64,000 nt of DNA from positions 1,860,001-1,924,000 of the forward strand of contig NC_019892.1 in assembly GCF_000242455.2 (NCBI RefSeq). The letters are read 5' to 3'. The stretch is from Singulisphaera acidiphila DSM 18658. GTDB lineage: Bacteria; Planctomycetota; Planctomycetia; Isosphaerales; Isosphaeraceae. Both the position numbers and the translations under genes were made by a program. Every line of letters starts with the position of its first letter. Position 1 is the stretch's first letter. Shown in pieces: positions 38,165 through 47,273 of this stretch. The notes under the pieces were generated by a model, which made no database searches, had not been told where the DNA came from, and saw only the letters and a program-made list of their open reading frames with translations.

Positions 38165-39430
38165 TCACGCGGCGATTGTTTCCTCAAGGAGCGAGGCGGT
38201 GAGCTGCTCGGCCATCCGGGCCAGGCGATAGGCGTCGTGGGAGGATCCGGCGATCCCCTTGGCCTGGCTCGAGGCGCGAACGAGCAGCCGCTCGATCCGG
38301 GGCAGGATGGCGTCGAGATGAAAGTCGCGCCAGGCGGCCGTGGCACCTCGGCGGGCCAGCGGTTGCAGGTCGATCCGCCGCTCGATGACCTCGGCAAAGA
38401 CGCGGGCGAACGATTCCGGCGTGCGCTCGGCCTTCAAGCAATGAACCCCATGAACCAGCCATTCCGCGATCCCGCAACGACGGGAGATGATCGGTACGCA
38501 GCCGCGCGCCACGGCCTCGAGCGGGACGAGTCCAAACGGCTCGCGTTCGAGTGTGGGGAAGGCGAACAGGTCATAGTCGCGATAGGCCTCGAGCAGGAGT
38601 GCGTGGGGGAGCACCCCCTGGAGGATCACATGGTTCGAGAGGTGGAGCGAATGGATCATCGAGGCGAGGTCGGGCTGATGGACCTTGCCGTAGATGTGGA
38701 CCGAGAAGTCGTCGTGGCCGGCGTCGCGGAGCCGGGCGGCTGCTTCGATCAGGACATCGGTTCCTTTCCAACGCGCCACCTGGCCGGCAGTCATGATGCG
38801 CAGGTGGCCGCCGCGATAGAAGTCGCGCCGGTTTTCTCCGCAAGTCCCGGTGATCCAGTTGGGGATGGTTTCGACGTGGCCTTGGAGCCTGATCCCGCCG
38901 ACCTCGATCTCCCGGCGGAGTTGGTCGCTGACCACGATGAAATGACCGCGAATATGCTGTGAGAAGGCTTCGGCCAGCCCTGGGATCACGCGCTGACGCG
39001 TGCTGCAGAGGTGGTGCGGGACCCGATCGCCGAGCTGCCAGACCCAGGGGATGTCGAGGAACTGGAGGCAGGCCATCAGGCCGAACCCACCGAGACCGGT
39101 AATGGCGCAGACGTAAACGACGTCGGGCTGAAACTCGTCGAGGACGGTGGTCAGGGCATGCACGTTGTAGGCGCTGACGAGTCGCGACTCCGCCTCGTCC
39201 CGGCGAAAGGCGAACGGACTCATCCCCATCCCGTTCTCCGACCACTCATCGATCAGCTTGAGCCGGCGGAGAACATGAGCGGGTGAGGCCACCGGGAGTC
39301 GTGGAGCGGCGGTCAGGACCCGGACGTCGTGGCCGCGATCGCGGAGTGCGTCGACGACGTCGGCGCATGCAAGCTCGTAACCGCCAATGAAGTCGGGGGG
39401 GTAGAGATTGCTGAGCGCCAGGATTTTCAC
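38165..39430 (-). CDS. GT4 glycosyltransferase, type B2
   Basis: A 421-residue transferase whose GTG start at 39430 overlaps the A2 stop (GTGA), with GGGAGG seven bases upstream. Motifs are as in B1: KILALSNLYPPDFIGGYE, WQLGDRVP, GGHLRIMTAGQVARWKG and EREPFGLVPLEA. It forms an overlapping A-B pair with A2 and a tandem pair with B1. Substrates are unknown. Confidence 0.92.
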   Translation of the reverse strand: MKILALSNLYPPDFIGGYELACADVVDALRDRGHDVRVLTAAPRLPVASPAHVLRRLKLIDEWSENGMGMSPFAFRRDEAESRLVSAYNVHALTTVLDEFQPDVVYVCAITGLGGFGLMACLQFLDIPWVWQLGDRVPHHLCSTRQRVIPGLAEAFSQHIRGHFIVVSDQLRREIEVGGIRLQGHVETIPNWITGTCGENRRDFYRGGHLRIMTAGQVARWKGTDVLIEAAARLRDAGHDDFSVHIYGKVHQPDLASMIHSLHLSNHVILQGVLPHALLLEAYRDYDLFAFPTLEREPFGLVPLEAVARGCVPIISRRCGIAEWLVHGVHCLKAERTPESFARVFAEVIERRIDLQPLARRGATAAWRDFHLDAILPRIERLLVRASSQAKGIAGSSHDAYRLARMAEQLTASLLEETIAA

Positions 39431-40542
39431 GCGGCCGCCTCCCGGTATTTCGCAACCAACTCCTGATAGACGTCCCACATCTTCTGCCCCGCGACTCGGA
39501 GGTCGTACTCTTCCAGGACGACCTCACGGCCACGGCGGCCCATCCGTTCGACGAGTTCCGGGTCTTCCGAGAGTCGGCGCAAGGTTTCAGTCAACTGATC
39601 GAGGCGATCGTAGACGAACCCGGTCTCCCCTTCGCGGACGAACTCGGGCATCGCGCCGACCCGTGAGCAAATGGCGGGCGTACCGGCCGCCATCGATTCC
39701 AGGAGGGTCAGGCCCATCAGCTCCGGAGCGACGTGATTACCGCCGAAGCAATCCTGGTAGACGGACGGGAGCACGGTGACCCAGGACCGGTGATAGAGGT
39801 CGCGGATCGTGGCGTCGTCGGCGTCGGTGATGAACTCGACCGCTTTGCCCTGCTCGATCGCCATGTTGGAGATCAGCCAGGCGTAGTCTTTGTGCGTGGG
39901 TCGGCCGCAGACGGTCAGTCGAAGCCCCTGTGGAAGGGCCGTGATGAGTTGATCGATCCCCTTGTGCGGGAGTAGGCGTCCCACGTAGAGCACGCGGTCA
40001 CGCTCGGTCGGGAGTGGAGCCGGCGCGAAGGCCGAAGCGTCGACGCCTCCCTTGACGATTGCGATCGGGGTTTTAGTCCAGTAGAGCGAGGCGCCGAAGT
40101 CGGAGTAGGCGATGATCCGATCGGCCAGCTCGAGGCTCCCGAGGTTCAGGCCGATCGTACTGGCCGTACCCCCGTGGTCGGTCATGCAGAGCGGCTTGTG
40201 CTGCTGCTTGGCCGCCAGGATGCCGAGCTCGCTCGATCGGGTGAACGGGGAGTGGATGTGCACGAGGTCGGCATCGGCGAGCGCAGCGGGAAGTTCCCAC
40301 GAGGCGACGTTCGTCCGATCGCCGGGTCGATTGGCAATTTGTAGGACTCGGAGCGTCACCCCGGGGCGGAGCGTTCTCCGTTCGGACTTTTCGCCGTAGG
40401 AGATCAACTCAACGGTGCAGGATCCTCCCGACGCTTCGACGATTCCGGTGGCCAGGTTCAAAGGGTAACGTTCCCCTCCCCCCAGGCACGACTGCTCGTC
40501 GAAATAGAGCGGAGTCAGATAAGCGATCTTCCTCAGGCTCAT
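39427..40542 (-). CDS. GT4 glycosyltransferase, type A2
   Basis: A 371-residue transferase. The ATG at 40542 has AGGTGG five bases upstream. The N-terminus is RKIAYLTPLYFDEQSCLGGG; the donor half contains VGRLLPHKGIDQLI and PELMGLTLLESMAAGTPAI. It is the first of the five transferases in the direction of transcription and is paralogous to A1. The cluster order read on the minus strand is A2-B2-B1-A1-B3. Confidence 0.92.
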   Translation of the reverse strand: MSLRKIAYLTPLYFDEQSCLGGGERYPLNLATGIVEASGGSCTVELISYGEKSERRTLRPGVTLRVLQIANRPGDRTNVASWELPAALADADLVHIHSPFTRSSELGILAAKQQHKPLCMTDHGGTASTIGLNLGSLELADRIIAYSDFGASLYWTKTPIAIVKGGVDASAFAPAPLPTERDRVLYVGRLLPHKGIDQLITALPQGLRLTVCGRPTHKDYAWLISNMAIEQGKAVEFITDADDATIRDLYHRSWVTVLPSVYQDCFGGNHVAPELMGLTLLESMAAGTPAICSRVGAMPEFVREGETGFVYDRLDQLTETLRRLSEDPELVERMGRRGREVVLEEYDLRVAGQKMWDVYQELVAKYREAAA

Positions 40543-40755
40543 AGGGTCCACCTCATCCTCGGCGCGGCCGTCTTATGGTGCGAACCAGGCGCATGGATTG
40601 CGCCGGCGGCACTGGTGTCGTGGGCGTTCCGGGTGGTCTCGAATGGGGGGGCGTCGAGGGGGTTGGCGGGCTTTCTAACAGAGGGGGGCCGAAGGGTCAA
40701 GGCCGGTCGAATCGGCCTCGGGCGACCTGCTCCTGTGTGAAGGCGCAGGCCGACG

Positions 40756-40801
40756 ACCGGTCCACCGGAGTGGTGGACCGGTTGAGGCTTGGAAAAAAAA
40801 A
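40756..40801 (-). terminator. Hairpin downstream of accA with T9 upstream of it
   Basis: ACCGGTCCACC (40756-40766) and GGTGGACCGGT (40772-40782) form a perfect 11-bp stem with a GGAGT loop. On the accA transcript a nine-base U run (40793-40801) comes before the stem rather than after it. It may still end accA transcription or separate it from the glycosyltransferase genes. Confidence 0.45.
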
Positions 40802-40822
40802 GGGGAGCGTGAAGGGCAAAGC

Positions 40823-41842
40823 TCAGCGGCTGGCTTCGGGAAGGCCGTTGAGCTCGATTCCCCCCTCGTTGAAAACGCCCATCCGGCGGAACTTGTCGTA
40901 GCGGCGCTGGAGGAGGTCCGTGCGGGGCTGATCGGCCAGTTCGCGGAGCGACCGGATCAGGTAGGACTTCAAATTGGCGGCGGCCTCGCGATGGTCGCGG
41001 TGGGCACCTCCGAGTGGCTCGGCGATGGCGTCGTCGATGATTCCGAGCCGGAGCAAGTCGCGGCTGGTCATCTTCAACGCTTCGGCGGCCCGGGGAGCGT
41101 GCTCGTTCGACTTCCAGAGGATGGTGGCGCACCCTTCGGGGCTGATGACCGAGTAATAAGCGTGCTCGAGCATCGCCAGCCGGTCACCGATTCCGATTCC
41201 GAGTGCTCCGCCCGACCCCCCTTCGCCGATCACGACGCAGATGATCGGCGTGTCAAGCTGGCTCATCACCATGAGGTTCTCGGCAATGATCGCGGCCTGA
41301 CCGCGTTCTTCGGCGGCGATGCCGGGGTATGCGCCGGGGGTGTCGATGAAGGTGATGATCGGCAGGCCGTACTTGGCGGCCATTTTCATCTTCACCAGGG
41401 CTTTGCGATACCCCTCGGGATGGGCGCAGCCGAAGTTGCAGGCCGTCCGTTCGAGGAGATTCTTCCCCTTCTGATGCCCGACGAACATCACCTTGGACTC
41501 GCCGAGATGGGCGAGGCCGGTGACGATCGCCTTGTCGTCGCCGATCGCACGGTCGCCGTGGAGCTCAACGAACTGATCGAAGATCAGGTCGACGTAGTCG
41601 CGCGTCTGAGGGCGGCTGGGCAAGCGCGAGACCTGCACCGTCTGCCAGGCTTCGAGGTTGGCGTAAATCGTGCGCTTGAGATTCGCCAGTTCGCGGCGGA
41701 GACGACGGATCTGCTCGGCGATCGCCGAGGAATCCACTCCGGTTCGATTCTTTGAGTAGCCGACCTCCATTTCGGCCAGGCGCGCTTCCATTTCATAGAT
41801 CTGCGCCTCGAACGGGAGCCGGTACTCGCTTGGGCTGGCCAT
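40823..41842 (-). CDS. accA: Acetyl-CoA carboxylase carboxyltransferase subunit alpha
   Basis: A 339-residue subunit that transfers the carboxyl group from biotin to acetyl-CoA in fatty acid synthesis. The N-terminal helical part is followed by the carboxyltransferase domain with VGHQKGK, FIDTPGAYPG, GEGGSGGALGIG and SVISPEGCATILWK. The start at 41842 gives a normal N-terminus. No accD is in the window. It lies between the glycosyltransferase cluster and a kinase gene, with no sign that they act together. Confidence 0.97.
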   Translation of the reverse strand: MASPSEYRLPFEAQIYEMEARLAEMEVGYSKNRTGVDSSAIAEQIRRLRRELANLKRTIYANLEAWQTVQVSRLPSRPQTRDYVDLIFDQFVELHGDRAIGDDKAIVTGLAHLGESKVMFVGHQKGKNLLERTACNFGCAHPEGYRKALVKMKMAAKYGLPIITFIDTPGAYPGIAAEERGQAAIIAENLMVMSQLDTPIICVVIGEGGSGGALGIGIGDRLAMLEHAYYSVISPEGCATILWKSNEHAPRAAEALKMTSRDLLRLGIIDDAIAEPLGGAHRDHREAAANLKSYLIRSLRELADQPRTDLLQRRYDKFRRMGVFNEGGIELNGLPEASR

Positions 41843-41924
41843 TGGCGGAAACGTCCTTCAGCGATCGATCAGTCTCATCCGACAAACCAAGACCAGGCCA
41901 CGTATGATGGTTGGACCGCCCGAC

Positions 41925-42818
41925 TTACATCGAGAAGCCGTTATTCGCTACGGGGGCTGGGTCGTCCTTGAAGATTCGGGTCCGCCGGAATCGACTCAGA
42001 AACTCCTCGAAATCCGCCAAGCGATCGGTCGTCCGCTTCTGGAGCATCGCCAGAACGAGGTCGTTGAACTCGGGAGTAATCGACTTGTTATGAGCCGTGA
42101 GCGGGAGCGGGCGGTCACTCAGGTGCTTATTCAAAAGTTCCGAGGTCGAGTTCGCCCGGAACGGCGGCCGTCCGCAAGTGATTTCATAGCAGGTGATCCC
42201 GAAGCTGTAAATATCGACCAACGGAGTCGGTGGCTCGCACCGGATCTGTTCGGGGGCCATGTAGCTGGGTGTCCCCTGCCTCGGCGCCTTGCTTCCCAGC
42301 ATTTTGCGAAGGGCGCCGAACGGTTTCATCGCCAGGGCGTAGTCGATGACCCGCGTCTCTCCCGACTTGTTCACCAAGATATTCTCGGGCTTGATGTCCC
42401 GATGGACCCAGCCCTTCTGGTGAAAGAACAACAAGCCGGACGCCGCCTGGGTGATAATTCGGTGAAGCTGGCCCGTCGGCATGGGATAGACCGAGGGGCG
42501 TGCGATCGGCAGCTTGAGGTGAAACGAGGGAAAGTGGTCCATGACGAAGTAGGGTTGGACCGGGTCGCGGAAATATTCATGGACGTGGATCAAGTTGGGA
42601 TGCCGCATCTGCATGCCCAAATTGGCCTCGAATGCGAATGCTTTCCGCTCTGACGAATCTTCGGCACGGGATTCAAGAAGGAGTTTCAGCGCGAACCGCT
42701 TCCCGGTCGACTCCTGGATGACCTCGACTACGACCGAAGTCGCGCCGGGGTGGAGCGTGCGGATCAAGCGGAACCCACCGATCTTCTCGCCACCGGCGAT
42801 ATTGGTATCCGCCGACAC
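41925..42818 (-). CDS. Atypical soluble Ser/Thr protein kinase
   Basis: A 297-residue kinase domain with no membrane segment. The GTG start at 42818 follows GGAAGG. The catalytic Lys45 is in RFALKLL and the catalytic loop HRDIKPEN is at 139-146. The metal-binding DFG is replaced by DYA at 159-161, keeping the Asp. The glycine-rich loop is degenerate (LHPGATSVVVEV). GTPSYMAPEQI and SFGITCYEITCGRPPF mark the C-lobe. It is probably active but atypical. It has none of the C-terminal sensor domains common in planctomycete kinases. Confidence 0.9.
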   Translation of the reverse strand: MSADTNIAGGEKIGGFRLIRTLHPGATSVVVEVIQESTGKRFALKLLLESRAEDSSERKAFAFEANLGMQMRHPNLIHVHEYFRDPVQPYFVMDHFPSFHLKLPIARPSVYPMPTGQLHRIITQAASGLLFFHQKGWVHRDIKPENILVNKSGETRVIDYALAMKPFGALRKMLGSKAPRQGTPSYMAPEQIRCEPPTPLVDIYSFGITCYEITCGRPPFRANSTSELLNKHLSDRPLPLTAHNKSITPEFNDLVLAMLQKRTTDRLADFEEFLSRFRRTRIFKDDPAPVANNGFSM

Positions 42819-43306
42819 TGTTCGTCCTTCCACTCGCGGAAACAGAAAAGTGCGCGAGACGTACGGGCTGCTCGCGCCGCTGGCTCGATGCCGTCCATCA
42901 GTGGGAAGTTTATCAAAAGCGTGCGCCGCCGACAACTTGTGCAAATCGGAGGCCAACCGCCACCAGAGCCGTCACCCCGTCTGCTTCGGTCTTACCCTTC
43001 TCGAAACGCCTTGGCCTATGGCACCCAGGTCCCAAGTCCGGCGCTTTGGGCTCCGGGATCTCCTTTGATCAGGCTTGTCATGGTTTACCGAGGCGGGCTT
43101 GTCAACGGTTACGGGTGGGCCGGCTGTGCGTCTGGAAACGGCTGGACCGGCTGGGCCAGTCGTGCGACTGGGAGGGACCGAGAGATTCGACACTCCGTCG
43201 GTGTCGGTTCGCGAAGCCAGGAACGCCGGACAAGGACGAAGGGGGTGAACCCGTGTCGCGGCGTTCCCGGACGATGTTGAGAAGGCGAAGGTGGACCCCG
43301 CTCGTG
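42819..43306. other. 488-bp gap between glgC and the kinase gene
   Basis: No gene is supported. Short direct repeats (GGCTTGTCA twice near 43073 and 43097; GGCTGGACCGGCTGG near 43140) are present but too weak to name. Probably leader and promoter of the kinase gene. Confidence 0.4.
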
Positions 43307-44593
43307 TCAGATCACCAGTCGATCTTGGAGGATCGTATACTTGGGGATCACCACGATCTTATCGCGGATGACGTAATGGGGGGCGGCGTCGGAGTCGATC
43401 ACGCCTGCCTCGTTGCGGATCCGGACGCCACGGCCGATCCGGGCGTTCTTGTCGATAATGGCATTCTCGATGATCGAGTCTGCACCCACGCCGACGCCCG
43501 GGCGGTTGGCCCGCGCGTTGTCTTCCAGGTGCCTGGTCTGTTCGTAGCTGTCCGCGCCCATGATGTAGGTGTTGCGAATCGTGACGTTCTCGGCGATCTG
43601 AGCGCGAACTCCGATCACGGAGTTCTCGATCACCGACCCTCGGCCGATCACGCAGCCGTCGGAGATCAGGCTGTTGTTGATGGTCACCCCTGAGAGCCGC
43701 GAACAAGGCAGGTATCTCGGGCGGGTGAAGATCGGGTGATCGCCGTAGGTAAAGTCAAACGGCGGGTTGTCGCTTGTCAGGTCGATGTTCGCCTTGTGGA
43801 AGGCACCCACGGTCCCGATATCTTCCCAGTAGCCGTCGAAGAGGTGGGACTGGACCCGGTGTGACTCGATCGCTTGCGGGAAGAGTTCCTTGCCGAAGTC
43901 GGTGGCATCTCCCGTGGCGAGCATCTGCACCAAGGTGGCTCGATTAAACAGATAGATGCCCATGCTTGCCAGGTAGGAACGCCCCTGCGACTGGATTCCG
44001 AGCCGCTCGAGCCAGTCGGGAGAAGTCCGGATCCGCTCGAGTTTCTCCGCTGTTTTTGGCTTCTCCTCGAAGTCTGTCACGCGCCCGCTCGTATCGATAC
44101 GCATGATGCCGCACGATTTGGCTTCTTCCTCCGCCACCGGGAGCGCGGCGATGGTGACCTCCGCCTTGTTTTCCAGGTGGGTGCGGATCATGTCCTGGAA
44201 ATCCATGCGATAGAGCTGGTCTCCGGAGAGGATCAGCACCAGGTCGTAACGATTCTCGGTGAAGTAGGGAATGTTTCGCCGGACGGCGTCGGCCGTTCCC
44301 TGATACCAGGTCTCGTGCTGCATCGTTTGCTGGGCCGCCAGCACCTCGACCATACCGCCGCCGAACGGGTCGAACTTGTAGGTATTGGCGATGTGGCGAT
44401 GCAGGCTTACCGAGTTGAACTGGGTTAGGACGAAGATTTCGTTCAGGCCGGAATGGATGCAGTTGGAGATTGGGATGTCGATCAGGCGGTATTTGCCTGC
44501 GATGGGCACGGCGGGCTTGCTCCGCGACTTCGTGAGCGGATAGAGCCGAGTCCCCCGCCCTCCTCCCAGGATCAGACAAATCACCCGGCTCAT
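43307..44593 (-). CDS. glgC: Glucose-1-phosphate adenylyltransferase
   Basis: A 428-residue enzyme that makes ADP-glucose for glycogen. The ATG at 44593 begins SRVICLILGGGRGTRLYP and continues KPAVPIAGKYRLIDIPISN. SGDQLYRMDF, FEEKPK and DIGTVGAFHKAN are typical active-site segments. The C-terminal left-handed beta helix has hexapeptide repeats such as GCVIGRGSVIENSVIG. No glgA or glgB is in the window. The length matches bacterial GlgC. Confidence 0.97.
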   Translation of the reverse strand: MSRVICLILGGGRGTRLYPLTKSRSKPAVPIAGKYRLIDIPISNCIHSGLNEIFVLTQFNSVSLHRHIANTYKFDPFGGGMVEVLAAQQTMQHETWYQGTADAVRRNIPYFTENRYDLVLILSGDQLYRMDFQDMIRTHLENKAEVTIAALPVAEEEAKSCGIMRIDTSGRVTDFEEKPKTAEKLERIRTSPDWLERLGIQSQGRSYLASMGIYLFNRATLVQMLATGDATDFGKELFPQAIESHRVQSHLFDGYWEDIGTVGAFHKANIDLTSDNPPFDFTYGDHPIFTRPRYLPCSRLSGVTINNSLISDGCVIGRGSVIENSVIGVRAQIAENVTIRNTYIMGADSYEQTRHLEDNARANRPGVGVGADSIIENAIIDKNARIGRGVRIRNEAGVIDSDAAPHYVIRDKIVVIPKYTILQDRLVI

Positions 44594-44912
44594 GTTCTTT
44601 CCCCGACCGAAGATGAGGTGAGCGAACGGCTCGGCCCGGATTTCAATCCGTGCCGACTCGTTCGATGCGAACTGGAGTGCAATCGAAATACCGAAGTGTG
44701 ACACACAAAAAAAAGAAGAGAGGTGAACTGTCGCCGAGCCACAGCGATCCGCCGGCTCGGCGACAGTTCCACCTCCCCTTCAATGGGCCGAAGCGATAAC
44801 GTCTCGGAGTGATCTCTCCGTGGCTCTCTGTCGATTCAGGGGCGGGCGACGCACGCTCACCCGGTCCCTCTTTTTTTTTCGGATTCGGAAGCTGAACCCA
44901 ATCGGAGTCAGT
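44594..44912. other. Leader and intergenic region upstream of glgC
   Basis: Contains the terminator at 44708-44770 and a T9 run (44871-44879). No gene is supported. Confidence 0.5.
44708..44770 (-). terminator. Intrinsic terminator of the 107-residue gene
   Basis: GAACTGTCGCCGAGCC (44726-44741) pairs perfectly with GGCTCGGCGACAGTTC (44755-44770), 16 bp with a 13-base loop. On the minus strand it is followed by ACCTCTCTTCTTTTTTTT. Confidence 0.75.
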
Positions 44913-45236
44913 CTACCAGCCGGTTGCCATGTTCGACTCGATCGCCTTGCGAGCGCCGTCGAGGTCGCAACCGGTCTGCTGCATGTACAGGCGAACGGCG
45001 TGGAGTTTGTCTCCTTGTGCCTTGGCAAGGCAATCTCGAGCCGTGGCACAGGGATCCAGAGTCCCCTTCAGTCCCAGCAAATTCTTCGAGATCACCCAGG
45101 CGTCACGAGGACGGTGGCTAACCCGGAGAACCTCCTCGCTCGGGTAGTTGGCGCTGGCGAAGCCCCTTGCGGACGCCTCGTCGTCAACGCATGCAATCAT
45201 GATGTGTGATGTGGTTTCCACCTCGTACAAGGGCAT
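44913..45236 (-). CDS. 107-residue hypothetical protein with L7/L12-like C-terminal helix motif
   Basis: The ATG at 45236 has AAAGGGG upstream. The protein is soluble with no signal. The first 60 residues (YEVETTSHIMIACV..HRPRDAWVISKNLLG) do not match a family I know. The C-terminal LHAVRLYMQQTGCDLDGARKAIES resembles the helix-turn-helix of ribosomal protein L7/L12 C-domains, which is a similarity by eye. A strong terminator follows, so it is its own transcription unit. Confidence 0.7.
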   Translation of the reverse strand: MPLYEVETTSHIMIACVDDEASARGFASANYPSEEVLRVSHRPRDAWVISKNLLGLKGTLDPCATARDCLAKAQGDKLHAVRLYMQQTGCDLDGARKAIESNMATGW

Positions 45237-45503
45237 GATCGAACCCCTTTCTGGAAGTGAGTGAGCCAGGGGCCGTGCGCACCTGTGATTGGAGTGCGGC
45301 TCCTAAAGGCGATGGTACACCTCTGGTAAGGTCGGGTCAAATGCCTGGCGGTCGCCATTTTTTGATTGGCAGACGGTGGTGCCGCGCGTTTCAGGCGGTC
45401 GTGCGGGGTGGTCAGGCGCGTGGAGCAACGAGGACGCTCGAGACCGGTGATGCATCGGTTCATCTCCCGAATTTGCGAACGGCCTCGCTGCGGTTGGTTC
45501 AGG

Positions 45504-46847
45504 TCATTTCTCGGACGTGCCCGTGGCCACGGTCAGGGCGTCGTCGTAGAGCTGCGCGAGGATCAGACTGCCCAGGGTTACGATTTCTTCTCCCGGCTTC
45601 AGGCCGCTGCTGATGATGACCTTATCGTGGTTCTCCTGGGCGACCTCGATGACCCGGCGCTCGAATCGGTCGACCGTCTGGTTCTTGGAATCATTGTCGC
45701 TCGCCTCTCTCGGTTTGCGGACGAACACGTAGTCGTTGCCACCGGCCGAGACCATCGCCAGACGCGGGATTCGGGTCTGCCCAGCTTCGGGCGGAATATC
45801 AAGAATTGCCTTGACCAGCATGTCCGACTTTAGCCGGGCTCCAGGGTTCGGGATCGAGGCGCGAATCTTGACGGCGCGGGTTTCCTTGGAGACTTCGTTG
45901 GCGACGTACTGAACTTTGCCTTCGATCTTTTCCGCCAGGAAGGGGAACTGGATCTCCAGGGTCTGCCCCACCTTGACCTTGTCCTGGTCGAGCTCATAGA
46001 CGTTGACCATCACCCAAAGATGGTCGAGTGGAGCAATGACCATAAGTACGGTGGATGTCTCGTAGAAGTTCTGTGGAACGACCTCACGCTCGATCACGAT
46101 GCCGTCGACCGGCGAGACGAGCGTCATCTTGGCCTTGCTCTCGATGTTGCCGAACTGGGTTCCGGTGGGCTTGGCGTCGACCTTCGAGTCGACGTCGCGC
46201 AGGGGGCCGAGCAGCGGCTCAATTTCCTCGTTGGGAACCTTGAGGATCTGGAGTCGGTCGCGGGCGAGCGTGTACTCGAGTCGGGTCTTTTTCTCATCAT
46301 TGATGGTGTCGACCCAGAGCTGTTTGGAGATCGCGCCGGTCTTGACCAACTCCTGCCTGAGGTTGAACAGCTTGAGATCATGCTGCCACTGAACATATTT
46401 TTCTTGGAAATCGCTCTTGGCGGCGGCCAGTTCGGTGCTGTGGAGCTCGACCAAGGGCTCCCCCTTCTTAACGGTCTGCCCGAGTGAGGCGTGGACCTGT
46501 TCGACAAGGGTGTCGAACCGGGGGCGAATCTTGGTGAGGGTGTCGGGGTCGTAGGCGGTTCGGCCGGTCAGCTCGAGTTGGATGGGGTCCGTCTGAGCCG
46601 AGACGGTGGTGACAGCGATGCCGAGTGCCCGCTCCTCCTCGGCGGTGAGCTTGATCTCATGGTTCCAGGGGTGATCGGCATCGACCTTGACCAGGTCCGC
46701 CTTCAAAACCGGTGCTTCCGTGGGGACAACGACATGTTCAACATGTTTTAAGGCCCCTTTGACGTAAGCCATGGATACCCCGCTCAGGTATACCGCTCCC
46801 CCCACTCCCGCGAAGGTCACGAGTGCGATCGTCGATTTCCAAAACAT
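45504..46847 (-). CDS. RND/HlyD-family periplasmic adaptor (CusB-like)
   Basis: A 447-residue membrane fusion protein. The ATG at 46847 starts an N-terminal membrane anchor (MFWKSTIALVTFAGVGGAVYL). Barrel-sandwich halves (IRPRFDTLVEQVHASLGQTVKKGEPLVELHS and VSPVDGIVIEREVVPQNFYE, each read here only in part) flank an alpha-helical hairpin. Beta-barrel and membrane-proximal domains follow. Such adaptors link an inner membrane pump to an outer membrane channel. No pump or channel gene is within the window, so it is an orphan. Heavy-metal efflux is possible but unproven. Confidence 0.88.
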   Translation of the reverse strand: MFWKSTIALVTFAGVGGAVYLSGVSMAYVKGALKHVEHVVVPTEAPVLKADLVKVDADHPWNHEIKLTAEEERALGIAVTTVSAQTDPIQLELTGRTAYDPDTLTKIRPRFDTLVEQVHASLGQTVKKGEPLVELHSTELAAAKSDFQEKYVQWQHDLKLFNLRQELVKTGAISKQLWVDTINDEKKTRLEYTLARDRLQILKVPNEEIEPLLGPLRDVDSKVDAKPTGTQFGNIESKAKMTLVSPVDGIVIEREVVPQNFYETSTVLMVIAPLDHLWVMVNVYELDQDKVKVGQTLEIQFPFLAEKIEGKVQYVANEVSKETRAVKIRASIPNPGARLKSDMLVKAILDIPPEAGQTRIPRLAMVSAGGNDYVFVRKPREASDNDSKNQTVDRFERRVIEVAQENHDKVIISSGLKPGEEIVTLGSLILAQLYDDALTVATGTSEK

Positions 46848-47273
46848 CGAGGTCGGTCTCCAGCGATCCGACCCCCCTACGCTGAGGGGCGGGGTCGGGC
46901 AAATTTGATCACGTAATTGAGTCAAGCCGGTACGTCGGGTCGTCGTCGCGAACCTCGAATTGCCGATCGCCGTGTTGAAGCGGACTCGATCGTTTGAAGG
47001 CCATTCGGAGCCGCTGCGACGGTACGACTCGTCGACCGAGCCACAAGGAAAGACCCCGTGGAATTAGGGACGGTTTGATCGGAGAAGGTCCGCGTCATGA
47101 TTGGAAGAGCCATGGTCGCGCCGTCCTCTTTTTTCGACAGAGGGATGACGTTTTGCCGCGCTCGTGAATTTGCACCGCGCGGACCAGGGAGCGGTGTCGT
47201 TTTTATGGACCGACGGCCCCACGTTCGACGGGTTCAATGGGGCCGTCGAGAGGCTGGAGGAAGATGTGCACAA
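46848..47273. other. Intergenic region
   Basis: No gene is supported; only short low-quality frames on both strands. Likely the adaptor gene's promoter region. Confidence 0.4.

Noticed and set aside
43073..43160. Short direct repeats (GGCTTGTCA; GGCTGGACCGGCTGG)
   Set aside because: Too short and irregular in GC-rich DNA to call a repeat array.
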